A stretch of 18,952 nt of DNA from DATLCI01 sp035526435. Its GTDB lineage: Bacteria; Acidobacteriota; Terriglobia; Terriglobales; Acidobacteriaceae. A program made the translations under genes and the position numbers. The notes under the pieces are model-generated. The model saw only the letters and a list, made by a program, of their open reading frames with translations. It did no database searches and was not told the DNA's origin. Of this stretch, positions 1 to 7,751 are shown piece by piece. The stretch is from the NCBI GenBank assembly GCA_035526435.1, contig DATLCI010000016.1, positions 1 to 18,952 on the forward strand, in the 5' to 3' direction. How positions within the stretch are numbered: the stretch's first letter is position 1; each line of letters begins with the position of its first letter.

Positions 1-142
1 CGGGTGGGGAATCAGCCGCGAAAGTGAAATGGCCGAAGGCTTCAACGTGACGAACCGTGCCCTTCGCGGTGACGATAACCACGCCCCCAGGGACTCCCTG
101 GGAATCCTGTTTTAGGGTTTCGAACGGCGAGTTTCCCACCAT
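1..142 (-). CDS. Serine hydrolase, beta-lactamase (PF00144) family, N-terminal fragment
   Basis: This is the first 47 codons of a minus-strand gene that runs off the left edge. The peptide begins MVGNSPFETL and continues with a PGGVVIV...HVEAFGHFTF stretch. That matches the opening of class C beta-lactamase-like serine hydrolases, where a helix is followed by 'PGAVLxVxxxGxVxxxxAFG'. The catalytic SxxK motif would lie beyond the edge, so activity cannot be judged. No signal peptide is visible from this start, unlike the two other serine hydrolases in the window. The start is uncertain: no Shine-Dalgarno precedes ATG at 142, the adjacent GTG at 139 is an alternative, and a stop codon lies in frame eight codons upstream. 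A TATAAC sequence (complement of 146-151) sits just upstream of the ATG. The gene is divergent from the receptor gene at 400. Confidence 0.6.
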   Translation of the reverse strand, partial: MVGNSPFETLKQDSQGVPGGVVIVTAKGTVRHVEAFGHFTFAADSPP

Positions 143-342
143 CCGGTTATACCAAAACAGTATCTAAGCCTGCGGCAAATGTGGCTCACGGTCGGGAGCG
201 CACCTTGGCCTTGCGTAAGCGCTAAGAAAAGCACTTATATGAATTTTGGAATGCTAGGAATGGGGCCTTACAGAATTTTGTATCCGTGGATGGGCTGCGT
301 CTGTCAGTGGTGTAACGAAAGGGCATAAATACAAGGCTTGCG

Positions 343-357
343 CAATTCATCAAATTG
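343..357. promoter_or_regulatory. Short dyad CAATT-N5-AATTG upstream of receptor gene
   Basis: A perfect 5-5-5 inverted repeat lies 43 nt before the receptor start codon and could be a repressor or activator site. Arms of this length occur often by chance. The 143-399 region also holds two direct copies of GAATTTTG (241-248 and 273-280) and a weak promoter-like pair, TTGCGT at 211 and TTATAT at 235 with an 18 nt spacer. None is strong enough to assign a promoter. Confidence 0.2.
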
Positions 358-399
358 GCATTCTAAGTGCAGCCACTTAGCCCAAGAGGAGAACGCCGC

Positions 400-3300
400 A
401 TGACAAGCATAAGCAAGTTATACCAATCATTATTCCTGGTATTCGTGCTCGGCCTGGGGGCCTTCGCCCAGACCGAGACCGGTACGATCAGTGGCACGGT
501 CACAGACCCCTCCGGCGCCGTCGTTAGTGGCGCCAAAGTAACGATCACCGCAGTCGGCACTAAGGCGGCGCGGACCGGAACTTCCGATAGCAACGGCCGT
601 TACGCCATCACCAACCTGCAGCCCGGATTATACGATGTCGCCATCGAAGGGTCAGGCTTTGCCGAGACCAAGCGCCAGGTGCAGGTCACTGTTGGTTCCA
701 AAGTGATCCTGGACAGCTCCCTCAAGGTCACGGGTGACACGACCATCGTGGAAGTCGTTGGCAGCGGTGGAATCCAAGTAGAGACACAAAGACAAGAAAT
801 TTCCGAAGTGGTCAGTAGTAGGCAGATCACGGAGCTGCCGACCTTCAACCGCAACCCCTACGCGCTCGTCACAACCTCGGGCAATGTTAGCGACGGGAAC
901 GGCTCCGGGTCTTCCGGACGTGGTTTGGGTGTGAACATCAATGGCGCCCGCTCGGCATCCACTGCGATCACTCTGGACGGTGCCGACAACGTGGACAACT
1001 TTACCGCCACTCTCAACCAGTCGGTCCCGCTCGATTCGGTGCAGGAATTCCGCATCATCAACAGCAACTTCGGCGCCGAGTACGGTCGCGCCTCCGGCGG
1101 TGTGGTGAACGTCGCCACCAAGTCCGGCACCAATAGTTTCCACGGCACGCTGTATGAGTTTTACCGCAGTTCCTCCCTGGGGGCCAACACAGTGGACAAC
1201 AATGCGCACACCGATCCTGTGACCGGTGCGCCAGATCCGATCAAGAAGTCGCGTTATGTCCGCAACCAATTCGGCTTCTCCTTTGGCGGCCCGGTGGTCA
1301 AGGACAAGCTGTTCTTCTTTAACGGCACAGAATTCATCCGCGTACGCAGCTCGGCCACGCAGCAGAACTGGGTACCGACTCCCCAATTCATCGCGGCTTC
1401 GGCGCCGGAAACTCGGGCGTTCTTCGCCGCTTACGGTGGGGGACTGGTCACAGCCCCGACCGGCCGGGTGTTGCTGCGTTCCGACCTCGTGGGCGGAACC
1501 AACTTCAACGCGCTGCCCGCGAACACCCCTATCCTGCAACAGGTCATCTACAGTGTCCCTACGGACGCGGGTGGTGGCGTGCCGCAGAACCAGCACCTCA
1601 TCAACAGCAAAGTGGATTTCAACCTGAGCGAAAAGACCACCATGTACTTCCGATGGGCGGTCCAGCGGGCCGATCAGTTCGCTGGTTCGGTCTCCTTCAG
1701 TCCTTACGACGGCTACAACACAGGCGGGGAGGTGTACGGCAACAACATGGTGTACAACCTCACGCACATCTTCACTCCGCGCTTTGTCAGCCAGACGAAG
1801 CTCGTTTACAACCGCAGCCGCAACGACCAGCCGCTCAGCACGAACCCTCCTGGTCCGACGCTCTACCTCGCGGGCGCAGCACGCGAACAGGGTGATCTGG
1901 TAGCCATGCCCGGCTATCTGCCCTTCAGCCCAGGCAATGCCATCCCCTTCGTCGGTCCCCAGAACGTTTACACCATCAACCAGGACTTCAATTGGTCCGT
2001 CGGGAACCACCAGTTCCGTTTTGGTGGTCAGGGTTATCACATGCGTGACAACCGCACCTTCGGCGCCTTCCTGAACTCCGTGCAGGAGCTTTCGACCAGC
2101 AGCCGGGCAATCGGGTACGAGAACTTTCTTAACGGTCGTCTCGCCCGCTTCCAGGGCGCGGTCGATCCTCTGGGTAAGTTCCCTTGCAATCGCGACGCGA
2201 ACCAGGTTCTCATCGTCAACCCGGCTTGCCAGGTGGTTACGCCGTTGCAACCGCCAAGCTTCACTCGTAACAACCGCTTCACCGACTACGCCTTATATGT
2301 CCAGGATTCGTGGCGGCTGCGGCCACGCTTCACGGTCAACCTCGGTGTTCGTTATGAGATCTTCGGTGTTCAGGGCAATGCGGACTCGAAGCTCGACGCG
2401 AACTTCTTTTACGGGTCTGGATCGAATTTCTATGACCAGATTCGCGCCGGTGGCGCAGATCTGGCCAATAATCATGGCGGTCTCTGGGCCAGCGACTACA
2501 ACAATTTTGCGCCGCGCGTCGGCTTTGCCTGGGACATCTTCGGAGACGGCAAGACCTCACTCCGCGGCGGTTATGGCATCGCCTACGAACGCAACTTTGG
2601 CAACGTCACTTTCAACGTTCTCTTCAACCCGCCCTGGTACGCCACCTTGGCCATTTCGCCGGGGGACGTAGGCGGTGTCCTGCCGATTTACACTGACAAT
2701 CAGGGCCCACTGGGTGGCGTGGCGGGTGTGACCAAAACGCTGTCGGGCTTCCAAGTCCGTCACGTCGATGAGGCCATCAAGACGGCCTATATGCACATGT
2801 GGAACGGTGCGGTCGAGCGTCAGGTCGGCGCCAACTCCCTGGTCTCGGTCAGCTACTCCGGCTCCAAAGGTGTGGATCTGTACTCGATCGAGAACCCGAA
2901 CAAGCCGGGCTCCGGCGTGATCTATGGTGGAGACGTTCCTACCACCACCGCCCTCGCTACCGGACGCCTCAATCGGCAATACACCAACCTGAACACTCGG
3001 CGCAACAACGGTATGTCGGATTATCATGCGTTGAACGTTGGCTTCCGCAGCAACAACCTGTGGAACCAGGGACTGCAGATCCAGGGGAACTACACTTGGG
3101 CGCATACGATTGACAATCTGAGTTCCACGTTCAGCGATGCCGGCAACAACTACAACCTCGGATTGCTCGATCCGTTCAATCCGGCGCTTGACCGAGGCAA
3201 TGCAGACTTCGACATCCGCCATCGCTTCGTGATGAGCGCGGTGTGGGAGATGCCGTACTTCAAGAACTCGAACAATCTGTTCCTGAAGCATGGTTTTGGT

Positions 3301-3846
3301 GGCTGGACGTTCGCTCCGGTCTTCACCGCACAGACCGGTAACCACTTCACCATTTTCGATTGCAACAATGGCAACCAGACCTGCGCGCGCATCGTTCCGA
3401 ACGGTACGTTCACGAGCGAGGATGTGCATGTCGGCGACAACCTGCAGACGTACATCAAGCTGCCTCCAGCCACCCAGTTCGGAAGCTCGCTTCTGGCTCC
3501 GTTCTTCGGTTGGCCCGTCTCAGACTTCGGCCTGTGCAATACGCCGGGTGCGGGACGTACGGCCCCTTGCCCGTGGCCGGACAACATGACGCGTAGGAAT
3601 GCGTTCGTCACTCCGGGAACCTGGAACATCGACCTCGGCATCTACAAGACCTTCAAAGTCACCGAGAGCTTCGGCGTCCAGTTCCGCGGCGAACTCTTCA
3701 ACGCGCTCAATCACTCCAACCTGTTCGTGCAGACCGGTTCAGCGGATAACTTCACCGGTGTCGATGCCACCCACCCGGATGGCGCGATCCTGGCGAATCG
3801 CGCGGGAAACCGCAACATCCAGTTGGCGGTCAAGTTGATCTTCTAA
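400..3846 (+). CDS. Oar-like TonB-dependent outer-membrane receptor with carboxypeptidase-regulatory N-domain
   Basis: The protein has 1148 residues. A signal peptide covers residues 1-23 (cut near AFA|QT). A carboxypeptidase regulatory-like domain covers about 26-110, with the typical GTISGTVTDPSGAVV opening. A TonB plug follows at about 119-249 (LDGADN, then SGGVVNVATKSGTNSFHG), and a beta-barrel runs from about 260 to the end, finishing in KLIF with the aromatic C-terminal residue of outer-membrane proteins. This architecture is the Oar-like family that is expanded in Acidobacteriota. The substrate is unknown; such receptors are often thought to take up large glycans or peptides. The ATG at 400 is chosen because AGAGGAGA lies 8 nt upstream and the signal peptide starts there; an in-frame GTG at 367 lacks both. 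No reading-frame damage is seen. A strong terminator follows directly, so it is probably monocistronic. Peptidoglycan-active genes downstream make muropeptides a possible ligand, which is only an inference. Confidence 0.92.
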   Translation: MTSISKLYQSLFLVFVLGLGAFAQTETGTISGTVTDPSGAVVSGAKVTITAVGTKAARTGTSDSNGRYAITNLQPGLYDVAIEGSGFAETKRQVQVTVGSKVILDSSLKVTGDTTIVEVVGSGGIQVETQRQEISEVVSSRQITELPTFNRNPYALVTTSGNVSDGNGSGSSGRGLGVNINGARSASTAITLDGADNVDNFTATLNQSVPLDSVQEFRIINSNFGAEYGRASGGVVNVATKSGTNSFHGTLYEFYRSSSLGANTVDNNAHTDPVTGAPDPIKKSRYVRNQFGFSFGGPVVKDKLFFFNGTEFIRVRSSATQQNWVPTPQFIAASAPETRAFFAAYGGGLVTAPTGRVLLRSDLVGGTNFNALPANTPILQQVIYSVPTDAGGGVPQNQHLINSKVDFNLSEKTTMYFRWAVQRADQFAGSVSFSPYDGYNTGGEVYGNNMVYNLTHIFTPRFVSQTKLVYNRSRNDQPLSTNPPGPTLYLAGAAREQGDLVAMPGYLPFSPGNAIPFVGPQNVYTINQDFNWSVGNHQFRFGGQGYHMRDNRTFGAFLNSVQELSTSSRAIGYENFLNGRLARFQGAVDPLGKFPCNRDANQVLIVNPACQVVTPLQPPSFTRNNRFTDYALYVQDSWRLRPRFTVNLGVRYEIFGVQGNADSKLDANFFYGSGSNFYDQIRAGGADLANNHGGLWASDYNNFAPRVGFAWDIFGDGKTSLRGGYGIAYERNFGNVTFNVLFNPPWYATLAISPGDVGGVLPIYTDNQGPLGGVAGVTKTLSGFQVRHVDEAIKTAYMHMWNGAVERQVGANSLVSVSYSGSKGVDLYSIENPNKPGSGVIYGGDVPTTTALATGRLNRQYTNLNTRRNNGMSDYHALNVGFRSNNLWNQGLQIQGNYTWAHTIDNLSSTFSDAGNNYNLGLLDPFNPALDRGNADFDIRHRFVMSAVWEMPYFKNSNNLFLKHGFGGWTFAPVFTAQTGNHFTIFDCNNGNQTCARIVPNGTFTSEDVHVGDNLQTYIKLPPATQFGSSLLAPFFGWPVSDFGLCNTPGAGRTAPCPWPDNMTRRNAFVTPGTWNIDLGIYKTFKVTESFGVQFRGELFNALNHSNLFVQTGSADNFTGVDATHPDGAILANRAGNRNIQLAVKLIF

Positions 3847-3867
3847 CCTGCGGTAACGTCGTGCTAA

Positions 3868-3895
3868 CGGGGGCCTTCGGGCCCCCGCTTTTTTA
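3868..3895 (+). terminator. Rho-independent terminator after receptor gene
   Basis: A perfect 8-bp G+C stem (3868-3875 with 3880-3887) is closed by a TTCG tetraloop in the extra-stable C(UUCG)G context and followed by CTTTTTTA. It begins 21 nt after the receptor stop codon and separates that gene from the serine hydrolase-NamZ gene. Confidence 0.93.
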
Positions 3896-3953
3896 TTCCA
3901 GCCGCGTGATTTAAGCTGCTTGCGTCCATATCCTCTGCCGTCAGATTGGTGCC

Positions 3954-6353
3954 ATGAAACGAGCCTGCCTCCTAATACTCCTCTGCGTTCTGACAGTGTG
4001 CGTCCATGCCCAGACCGCGGCCAAATCCCCCACTAGGGCCAAAAAGCCAGCGACCAAGGTCATGAACCGCTTCACCGCAGTGGATGCACTGCTAGAGGAA
4101 GCCATCACCTCCAAGCAGATCCCCGGCGCGGTCTTGCTGATCGGTCACAATGGGGAGGTCGTCTACAAGAAAGCATACGGATATCGCTCCTTGGAGCCGA
4201 CCTCCGAGCGCATGACGGTGAACACCATCTTTGACGTAGCGTCGCTGACGAAGGTAGTGGCCACCACCCCGAGCGTCCTGAAGCTTTTCGAGGAAGGACG
4301 CTTCCGCCTGAATGACCCCATTTCGCGATTCATTCCGGAATTTGGCCATAATGGCAAGCAGGACATCACCATCCGGCAATTGATGACCCATTTTTCCGGG
4401 CTGCGTCCGGATGTGGACTTGAAGCAACCGTGGAGCGGCAAAGAGACGTTGTTCAAGATTGTGGCTGACACCGAGAAGCCGACGATGCCCGCGAATTCCC
4501 AGTTCGTCTATAGCGACATCAATTACGAGATGCTGGGATTTCTCGTGGAAAAACTTTCCGGCATGCCGCTGGAAGAATATGCCGCGAAGAATGTATTCGT
4601 GCCCCTCGGCATGCACCGCACGCGTTTCCTCCCGCCCGCAACCTGGACCAAAGAGATTGCGCCCACCGAATATGACAACGGCGTGATGCTGCGCGGCGTG
4701 GTGCACGACCCTACCGCGCGGCGCATGGGCGGCGTCGCTGGACATGCTGGCCTCTTCTCCACGGCTGGTGACCTGGCCAAGTATGCGCAAGCCCTGTTGA
4801 GCAAGAAAAAAATCCTCTCGCCGCTGACCATTGAGAAGATGTCTACCCCGCAGCAGCCGGTGACCTCATCCAGCGCGCGCGGGTTAGGCTGGGACATCGA
4901 CACACCTTTCTCTAGCAATCGCGGGGAACTGCTGCCCGTTGGTTCCTTCGGACACACTGGCTTCACCGGCACCTCATTATGGATCGACCCTTACACCAAG
5001 ACTTACATCATCCTGCTAACGAACTCGGTTCATCCGCGCGGCGATGTGACCGGCACTCCCAAGATCGCTTTGCGCGGTCGCGTAGCGAATGCGGTGGCTG
5101 CTGCGCTGAAGCTTGAACTGAAAAAAAGCGACGAGGCGAAGCTGTTGGCGTTGACGGGATACAACGAAGCCGGAGCCATGCGCCGGGCGGTGAGTAGAAA
5201 TGCGAAAGTGCTGAATGGCATTGACGTGCTGGTGGCAACTGAATTCAGCCAGATTCGCGGGACCCGCACCCTTACTCGCGTTGGTCTCCTAACCAATCAC
5301 ACCGGCCTCGCCGTGGACGGAAAGCGCACCATCGATCTGCTGGCCAAGGCCGAAGGCATCAAGCTTTCGGCATTGTTTGCCCCGGAGCATGGCGCCGTCG
5401 GCGCGGAAGACACCACTAATATCGGCAATACGGTTGATGTCGCCACCAACACCCCGGTGTATAGCGTGTATGGAGCTACGGATGCATCGCGGCGTCCCCC
5501 GGAAAACGTGTTGAAGGAGCTCGATGCCGTCGTTGTCGACATTCAGGACGTAGGCGCGCGCTTCTACACCTACACCACCGCCATGCGTTATTTCCTGGAA
5601 GGTTGCGCCAAGGCGGGCATCGAGATCTTCGTGCTGGACCGGCCGAACCCCATCACTGGCACCATGGTGCAAGGGCCGGTCTCCGACATCGACGACAGTT
5701 ATGTGAACTTTCACAGCGTTCCGGCCCGCCACGGCATGACCAGCGGCGAGCTGGCGCAGATGCTCAACGCCGAACGCAAGATCGGGGCCAAGCTTACCGT
5801 CGTCCAGATGCAGGGTTGGCTGCGCGGCGATTGGTTCGATTCCACCAACCAGATGTGGGTGAATCCCTCACCGAATATGCGTGACCTCAATCAAGCGACC
5901 CTGTACACCGGCGTTGCCATCGTGGAGGGCACGAACGTCTCCGTGGGGCGCGGTACCGATACTCCATTCGAATTATTGGGAGCGCCCTGGATCAAGGCCC
6001 GCGAGTTCGCGGATTATCTGAACGGTCGTATGATCCCCGGCGTCCGCTTTGTTCCCACCAGCTTCACGCCCACCAGTGTGAAATATGAAAAGCAACTTTG
6101 CCAGGGCGTGAACATGGTCGTGACCGACCGGCAAGCTTTGGATGCGCCGTTGCTGGGGGTGGAACTCGCCGCCGCCTTGCTGAAGATGTATCCCAACGAC
6201 TTCAAATCGGAACGTCTTATCCGGCTACTCGGCAACAAGGAGGCATTCGCCTCTCTGGTGGCGGGGCAGGACCCCCGACGCGTCGCCGACGAATGGCGCG
6301 ACGGCCTCGAAGAATTCATGAAGATCCGCAGCAAATATTTGATCTACAAGTAA
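3954..6353 (+). CDS. Fusion of AmiE/YbbE-type serine hydrolase and NamZ/YbbC-type exo-N-acetylmuramidase (DUF1343)
   Basis: The protein has 799 residues and a signal peptide (1-19, cut near VHA|QT), so it is exported. Residues about 40-395 form a PF00144 serine hydrolase: S97-L-T-K100, Y186-S-D188 in the YxN position, and H334-T-G336 in the KTG position. Residues about 418-799 form a DUF1343/GH171 domain, recognised from FAPEHG (E478), DIQDVGARFYTYT, LDRPNP, HGMTSGEL, NPSPNMR and SVGRGTDTPFELLG. In Bacillus subtilis the matching proteins are separate: AmiE (YbbE) removes peptide from MurNAc-peptides and NamZ (YbbC) releases MurNAc from the non-reducing end of glycan strands, in one operon with NagZ. 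One chain carrying both suggests stepwise stripping of peptidoglycan fragments in the periplasm or outside. The amidase role is inferred from AmiE; an esterase or transpeptidase-like activity is possible. The ATG has no strong Shine-Dalgarno. The next gene follows after 9 nt. Confidence 0.9.
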   Translation: MKRACLLILLCVLTVCVHAQTAAKSPTRAKKPATKVMNRFTAVDALLEEAITSKQIPGAVLLIGHNGEVVYKKAYGYRSLEPTSERMTVNTIFDVASLTKVVATTPSVLKLFEEGRFRLNDPISRFIPEFGHNGKQDITIRQLMTHFSGLRPDVDLKQPWSGKETLFKIVADTEKPTMPANSQFVYSDINYEMLGFLVEKLSGMPLEEYAAKNVFVPLGMHRTRFLPPATWTKEIAPTEYDNGVMLRGVVHDPTARRMGGVAGHAGLFSTAGDLAKYAQALLSKKKILSPLTIEKMSTPQQPVTSSSARGLGWDIDTPFSSNRGELLPVGSFGHTGFTGTSLWIDPYTKTYIILLTNSVHPRGDVTGTPKIALRGRVANAVAAALKLELKKSDEAKLLALTGYNEAGAMRRAVSRNAKVLNGIDVLVATEFSQIRGTRTLTRVGLLTNHTGLAVDGKRTIDLLAKAEGIKLSALFAPEHGAVGAEDTTNIGNTVDVATNTPVYSVYGATDASRRPPENVLKELDAVVVDIQDVGARFYTYTTAMRYFLEGCAKAGIEIFVLDRPNPITGTMVQGPVSDIDDSYVNFHSVPARHGMTSGELAQMLNAERKIGAKLTVVQMQGWLRGDWFDSTNQMWVNPSPNMRDLNQATLYTGVAIVEGTNVSVGRGTDTPFELLGAPWIKAREFADYLNGRMIPGVRFVPTSFTPTSVKYEKQLCQGVNMVVTDRQALDAPLLGVELAAALLKMYPNDFKSERLIRLLGNKEAFASLVAGQDPRRVADEWRDGLEEFMKIRSKYLIYK

Positions 6354-6362
6354 AGAGGGACT

Positions 6363-7334
6363 ATGACGAAGAAAGTTTTGACAATGTTGCTGGCGGCAAG
6401 CGTGGCCCTTTGTGCACAGGAAACATCCGCGAAAAAAGCCGACGTTTCCAGAGACGGAAAGCCCGACACCAAGCTGCAGAAGCTCGTGGAAGACATCGCC
6501 TCCCAGCATCACGGCAAAGTCGCCTTCTTTGCTAAAAATTTGAAGACGGGCGCCACCGTCGGTGTGAATCCCGACGAGGTGGTAAAGACTGCCTCCACCA
6601 TCAAGCTGGCTGCGTTGATCGAAGGCTTCTACCAGATCAAGGCCGGCAAAAAGAACTTGGCGGACAAAGTCACTCTCCGCAAGGAAGACCAGGTCGGCGG
6701 CTCCGGCACGTTCCCGTTTCTGCGCGCGCCCATCGACCTTACTCTCGAAGACGTCCTCACCTTTATGGTCATCTATAGCGACAACACCGGCACCAATCTC
6801 GCCATCGACCAGTTTGGATTGAAGAACATCAATGAGCGCATCGCGTCTATGGGCCTGAAGAACACTTATTTCTACAAAAAAGTGTTCAAGCCGGCGGAAG
6901 GTCCCATGCCTTCAGACCAGAAGACTTATGGTTTAGGCAAGACTACCCCGCGCGAGATCGGGGAGATGATGGAAAGCATCGACCGCTGCGATCTCGGCGA
7001 CCCTGAACTCTGCAAGAAGATGCTCGACATCCTGAAGAAGCAGCAATATCGCGAAGCTATCCCGCGTTACATCGAGACCAGCGATACCTCTGAAGTCCCA
7101 TCCGCCATCGCCAACAAAACCGGCGCACTCGATGCCCTTCGTGCCGATGTGGCGCTGGTTTACACCAAGAATGGAAAGATTCTCATCTCGGCTTATGCCT
7201 ATGAGAACAAGGACCAACGTTGGAATCCGGACAATGAGGCCTACATCACCATCGCCAAGCTGGCCAAGGTAATAGTCGACACCTGGGCGCCCAAAGGCCT
7301 GCAGCCGGAAGAAGAAAAGGATGCGAAGAAATAG
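6363..7334 (+). CDS. Secreted class A beta-lactamase-like serine hydrolase (PF13354)
   Basis: The protein has 323 residues with a signal peptide (1-18, cut near LCA|QE). It shows the class A order of active-site motifs: S78-T-I-K81 (SxxK), S139-D-N141 (SDN) and K252-T-G254 (KTG), with spacings normal for the fold. The canonical omega-loop ExxLN, which carries the deacylating glutamate, is not recognisable; the region reads KPAEGPMPSD and then GLGKTTPREIG, leaving E179 or E198 as candidates. The protein may therefore be a peptidoglycan D,D-peptidase or other hydrolase, not a resistance enzyme. A good Shine-Dalgarno (AGAGGGA, 6354-6360) lies in the 9-nt gap after the fusion gene, so the two are surely one operon, which fits a cell-wall role. 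The C-terminus is a lysine/glutamate-rich tail. No terminator was found directly after it. Confidence 0.85.
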   Translation: MTKKVLTMLLAASVALCAQETSAKKADVSRDGKPDTKLQKLVEDIASQHHGKVAFFAKNLKTGATVGVNPDEVVKTASTIKLAALIEGFYQIKAGKKNLADKVTLRKEDQVGGSGTFPFLRAPIDLTLEDVLTFMVIYSDNTGTNLAIDQFGLKNINERIASMGLKNTYFYKKVFKPAEGPMPSDQKTYGLGKTTPREIGEMMESIDRCDLGDPELCKKMLDILKKQQYREAIPRYIETSDTSEVPSAIANKTGALDALRADVALVYTKNGKILISAYAYENKDQRWNPDNEAYITIAKLAKVIVDTWAPKGLQPEEEKDAKK

Positions 7335-7340
7335 CGGGAA

Positions 7341-7370
7341 AAGACAGGTCGCAGGCGCCTGAGGTAGAAT
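7341..7370 (+). promoter_or_regulatory. Candidate promoter for the zinc-ribbon gene, with palindrome
   Basis: TAGAAT (7365-7370) matches the -10 consensus at five of six positions. AAGACA (7341-7346), 18 nt upstream, is a partial -35. A perfect 10-bp palindrome CAGGCGCCTG (7352-7361) lies between them and could be an operator, although such palindromes are expected by chance about once per kilobase. Initiation here would give a leader of about 125 nt before the ATG at 7502. Confidence 0.35.
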
Positions 7371-7427
7371 GAATACGCGGCAAGGCGTTGCGTTTCCTTC
7401 TGGTCCATACCTGCTGAAACTGCCCTA

Positions 7428-7480
7428 ATCACCGCAAATTTTTGTGATGTTGCGCCCTTTTAGGTGGGCGCGCGTCCACC
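7428..7480 (+). other. Structured leader of the zinc-ribbon gene with alternative hairpins
   Basis: Three stems can be drawn by eye. ATCAC (7428-7432) pairs with GTGAT (7444-7448). GCGCCC (7452-7457) pairs with GGGCGC (7466-7471). GGTGGG (7463-7468) pairs with TCCACC (7475-7480, one G-T pair). The last two share bases 7466-7468 and exclude each other. They end 5 nt before the GGAG ribosome-binding site at 7486-7489. A translation-level switch or thermosensor is conceivable; no known riboswitch class was recognised. Confidence 0.3.
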
Positions 7481-7501
7481 GTATCGGAGAACTTTCAAGT
7501 C

Positions 7502-7681
7502 ATGGCTAAGATCGCCAAAACTGCAGACCGCAAGAAGATGATGGACACCACCAAGAGCACCGATTGCCCCAAATGCGGCAAAGCTACCCGCATCGTCAAG
7601 CGGACAAAAGACCGCGAGCGTAAGGTCGGCGGCGGCATCTTCATCTCCTGCTCAGCCTGCGAATTCCACGAACGCCTGTAA
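7502..7681 (+). CDS. Small conserved-looking zinc-ribbon protein, 59 residues
   Basis: This short gene lies in the gap before ispE. It encodes a 59-residue basic protein with a C22-P-K-C25 ... C50-S-A-C53 zinc-ribbon pattern. The lysine-rich first 19 residues (MAKIAKTADRKKMMDTTKS) are followed by the metal-binding core and a GGGIFISCSACEF end. The core resembles the C4 zinc fingers at the C-terminus of bacterial topoisomerase I, where CPKCG is followed by a Gly-rich strand and a second Cys pair, and ribosomal or transcription zinc ribbons. A nucleic-acid-binding role is likely but not shown. GGAG at 7486-7489 precedes the ATG by 12 nt, which is rather long. It has its own candidate promoter and a strong terminator, so it appears to be a single-gene unit. 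I do not recognise a named family. Confidence 0.8.
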   Translation: MAKIAKTADRKKMMDTTKSTDCPKCGKATRIVKRTKDRERKVGGGIFISCSACEFHERL

Positions 7682-7698
7682 GGTCCCAAATTCCTCGG

Positions 7699-7732
7699 AA
7701 CCGGCTCCCAAAATGGGGGCCGGTTTTGTTTT
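7699..7732 (+). terminator. Rho-independent terminator after zinc-ribbon gene
   Basis: An 11-bp stem (7699-7709 with 7715-7725, one T-G pair) with an AAAAT loop is followed by TTGTTTT. It starts 18 nt after the zinc-ribbon stop codon and ends 20 nt before ispE. Confidence 0.9.
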
Positions 7733-7736
7733 CCGG

Positions 7737-7742
7737 TAGAAT
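7737..7742 (+). promoter_or_regulatory. Possible -10 box immediately upstream of ispE
   Basis: TAGAAT lies 9 nt before the ispE ATG, just after the preceding terminator. The same hexamer in the same GGTAGAAT context occurs at 7363-7370. No -35 match is seen at 16-18 nt. If used, transcription would begin only about 2-4 nt before the ATG, giving a nearly leaderless mRNA, which would explain the missing Shine-Dalgarno. Confidence 0.35.
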
Positions 7743-7751
7743 CCACTTTCC

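Noticed and set aside
652..2250. Long open frame of 532 codons on the minus strand inside the receptor gene
   Set aside because: It lies antisense to a well-supported receptor with signal peptide, plug and barrel. Its translation shows no domain and is Val/Arg-rich as expected for the shadow of a G+C-rich gene.
2557..3429. Open frame of 290 codons on the minus strand in the receptor barrel region
   Set aside because: It is another antisense shadow without recognisable motifs or a ribosome-binding site.
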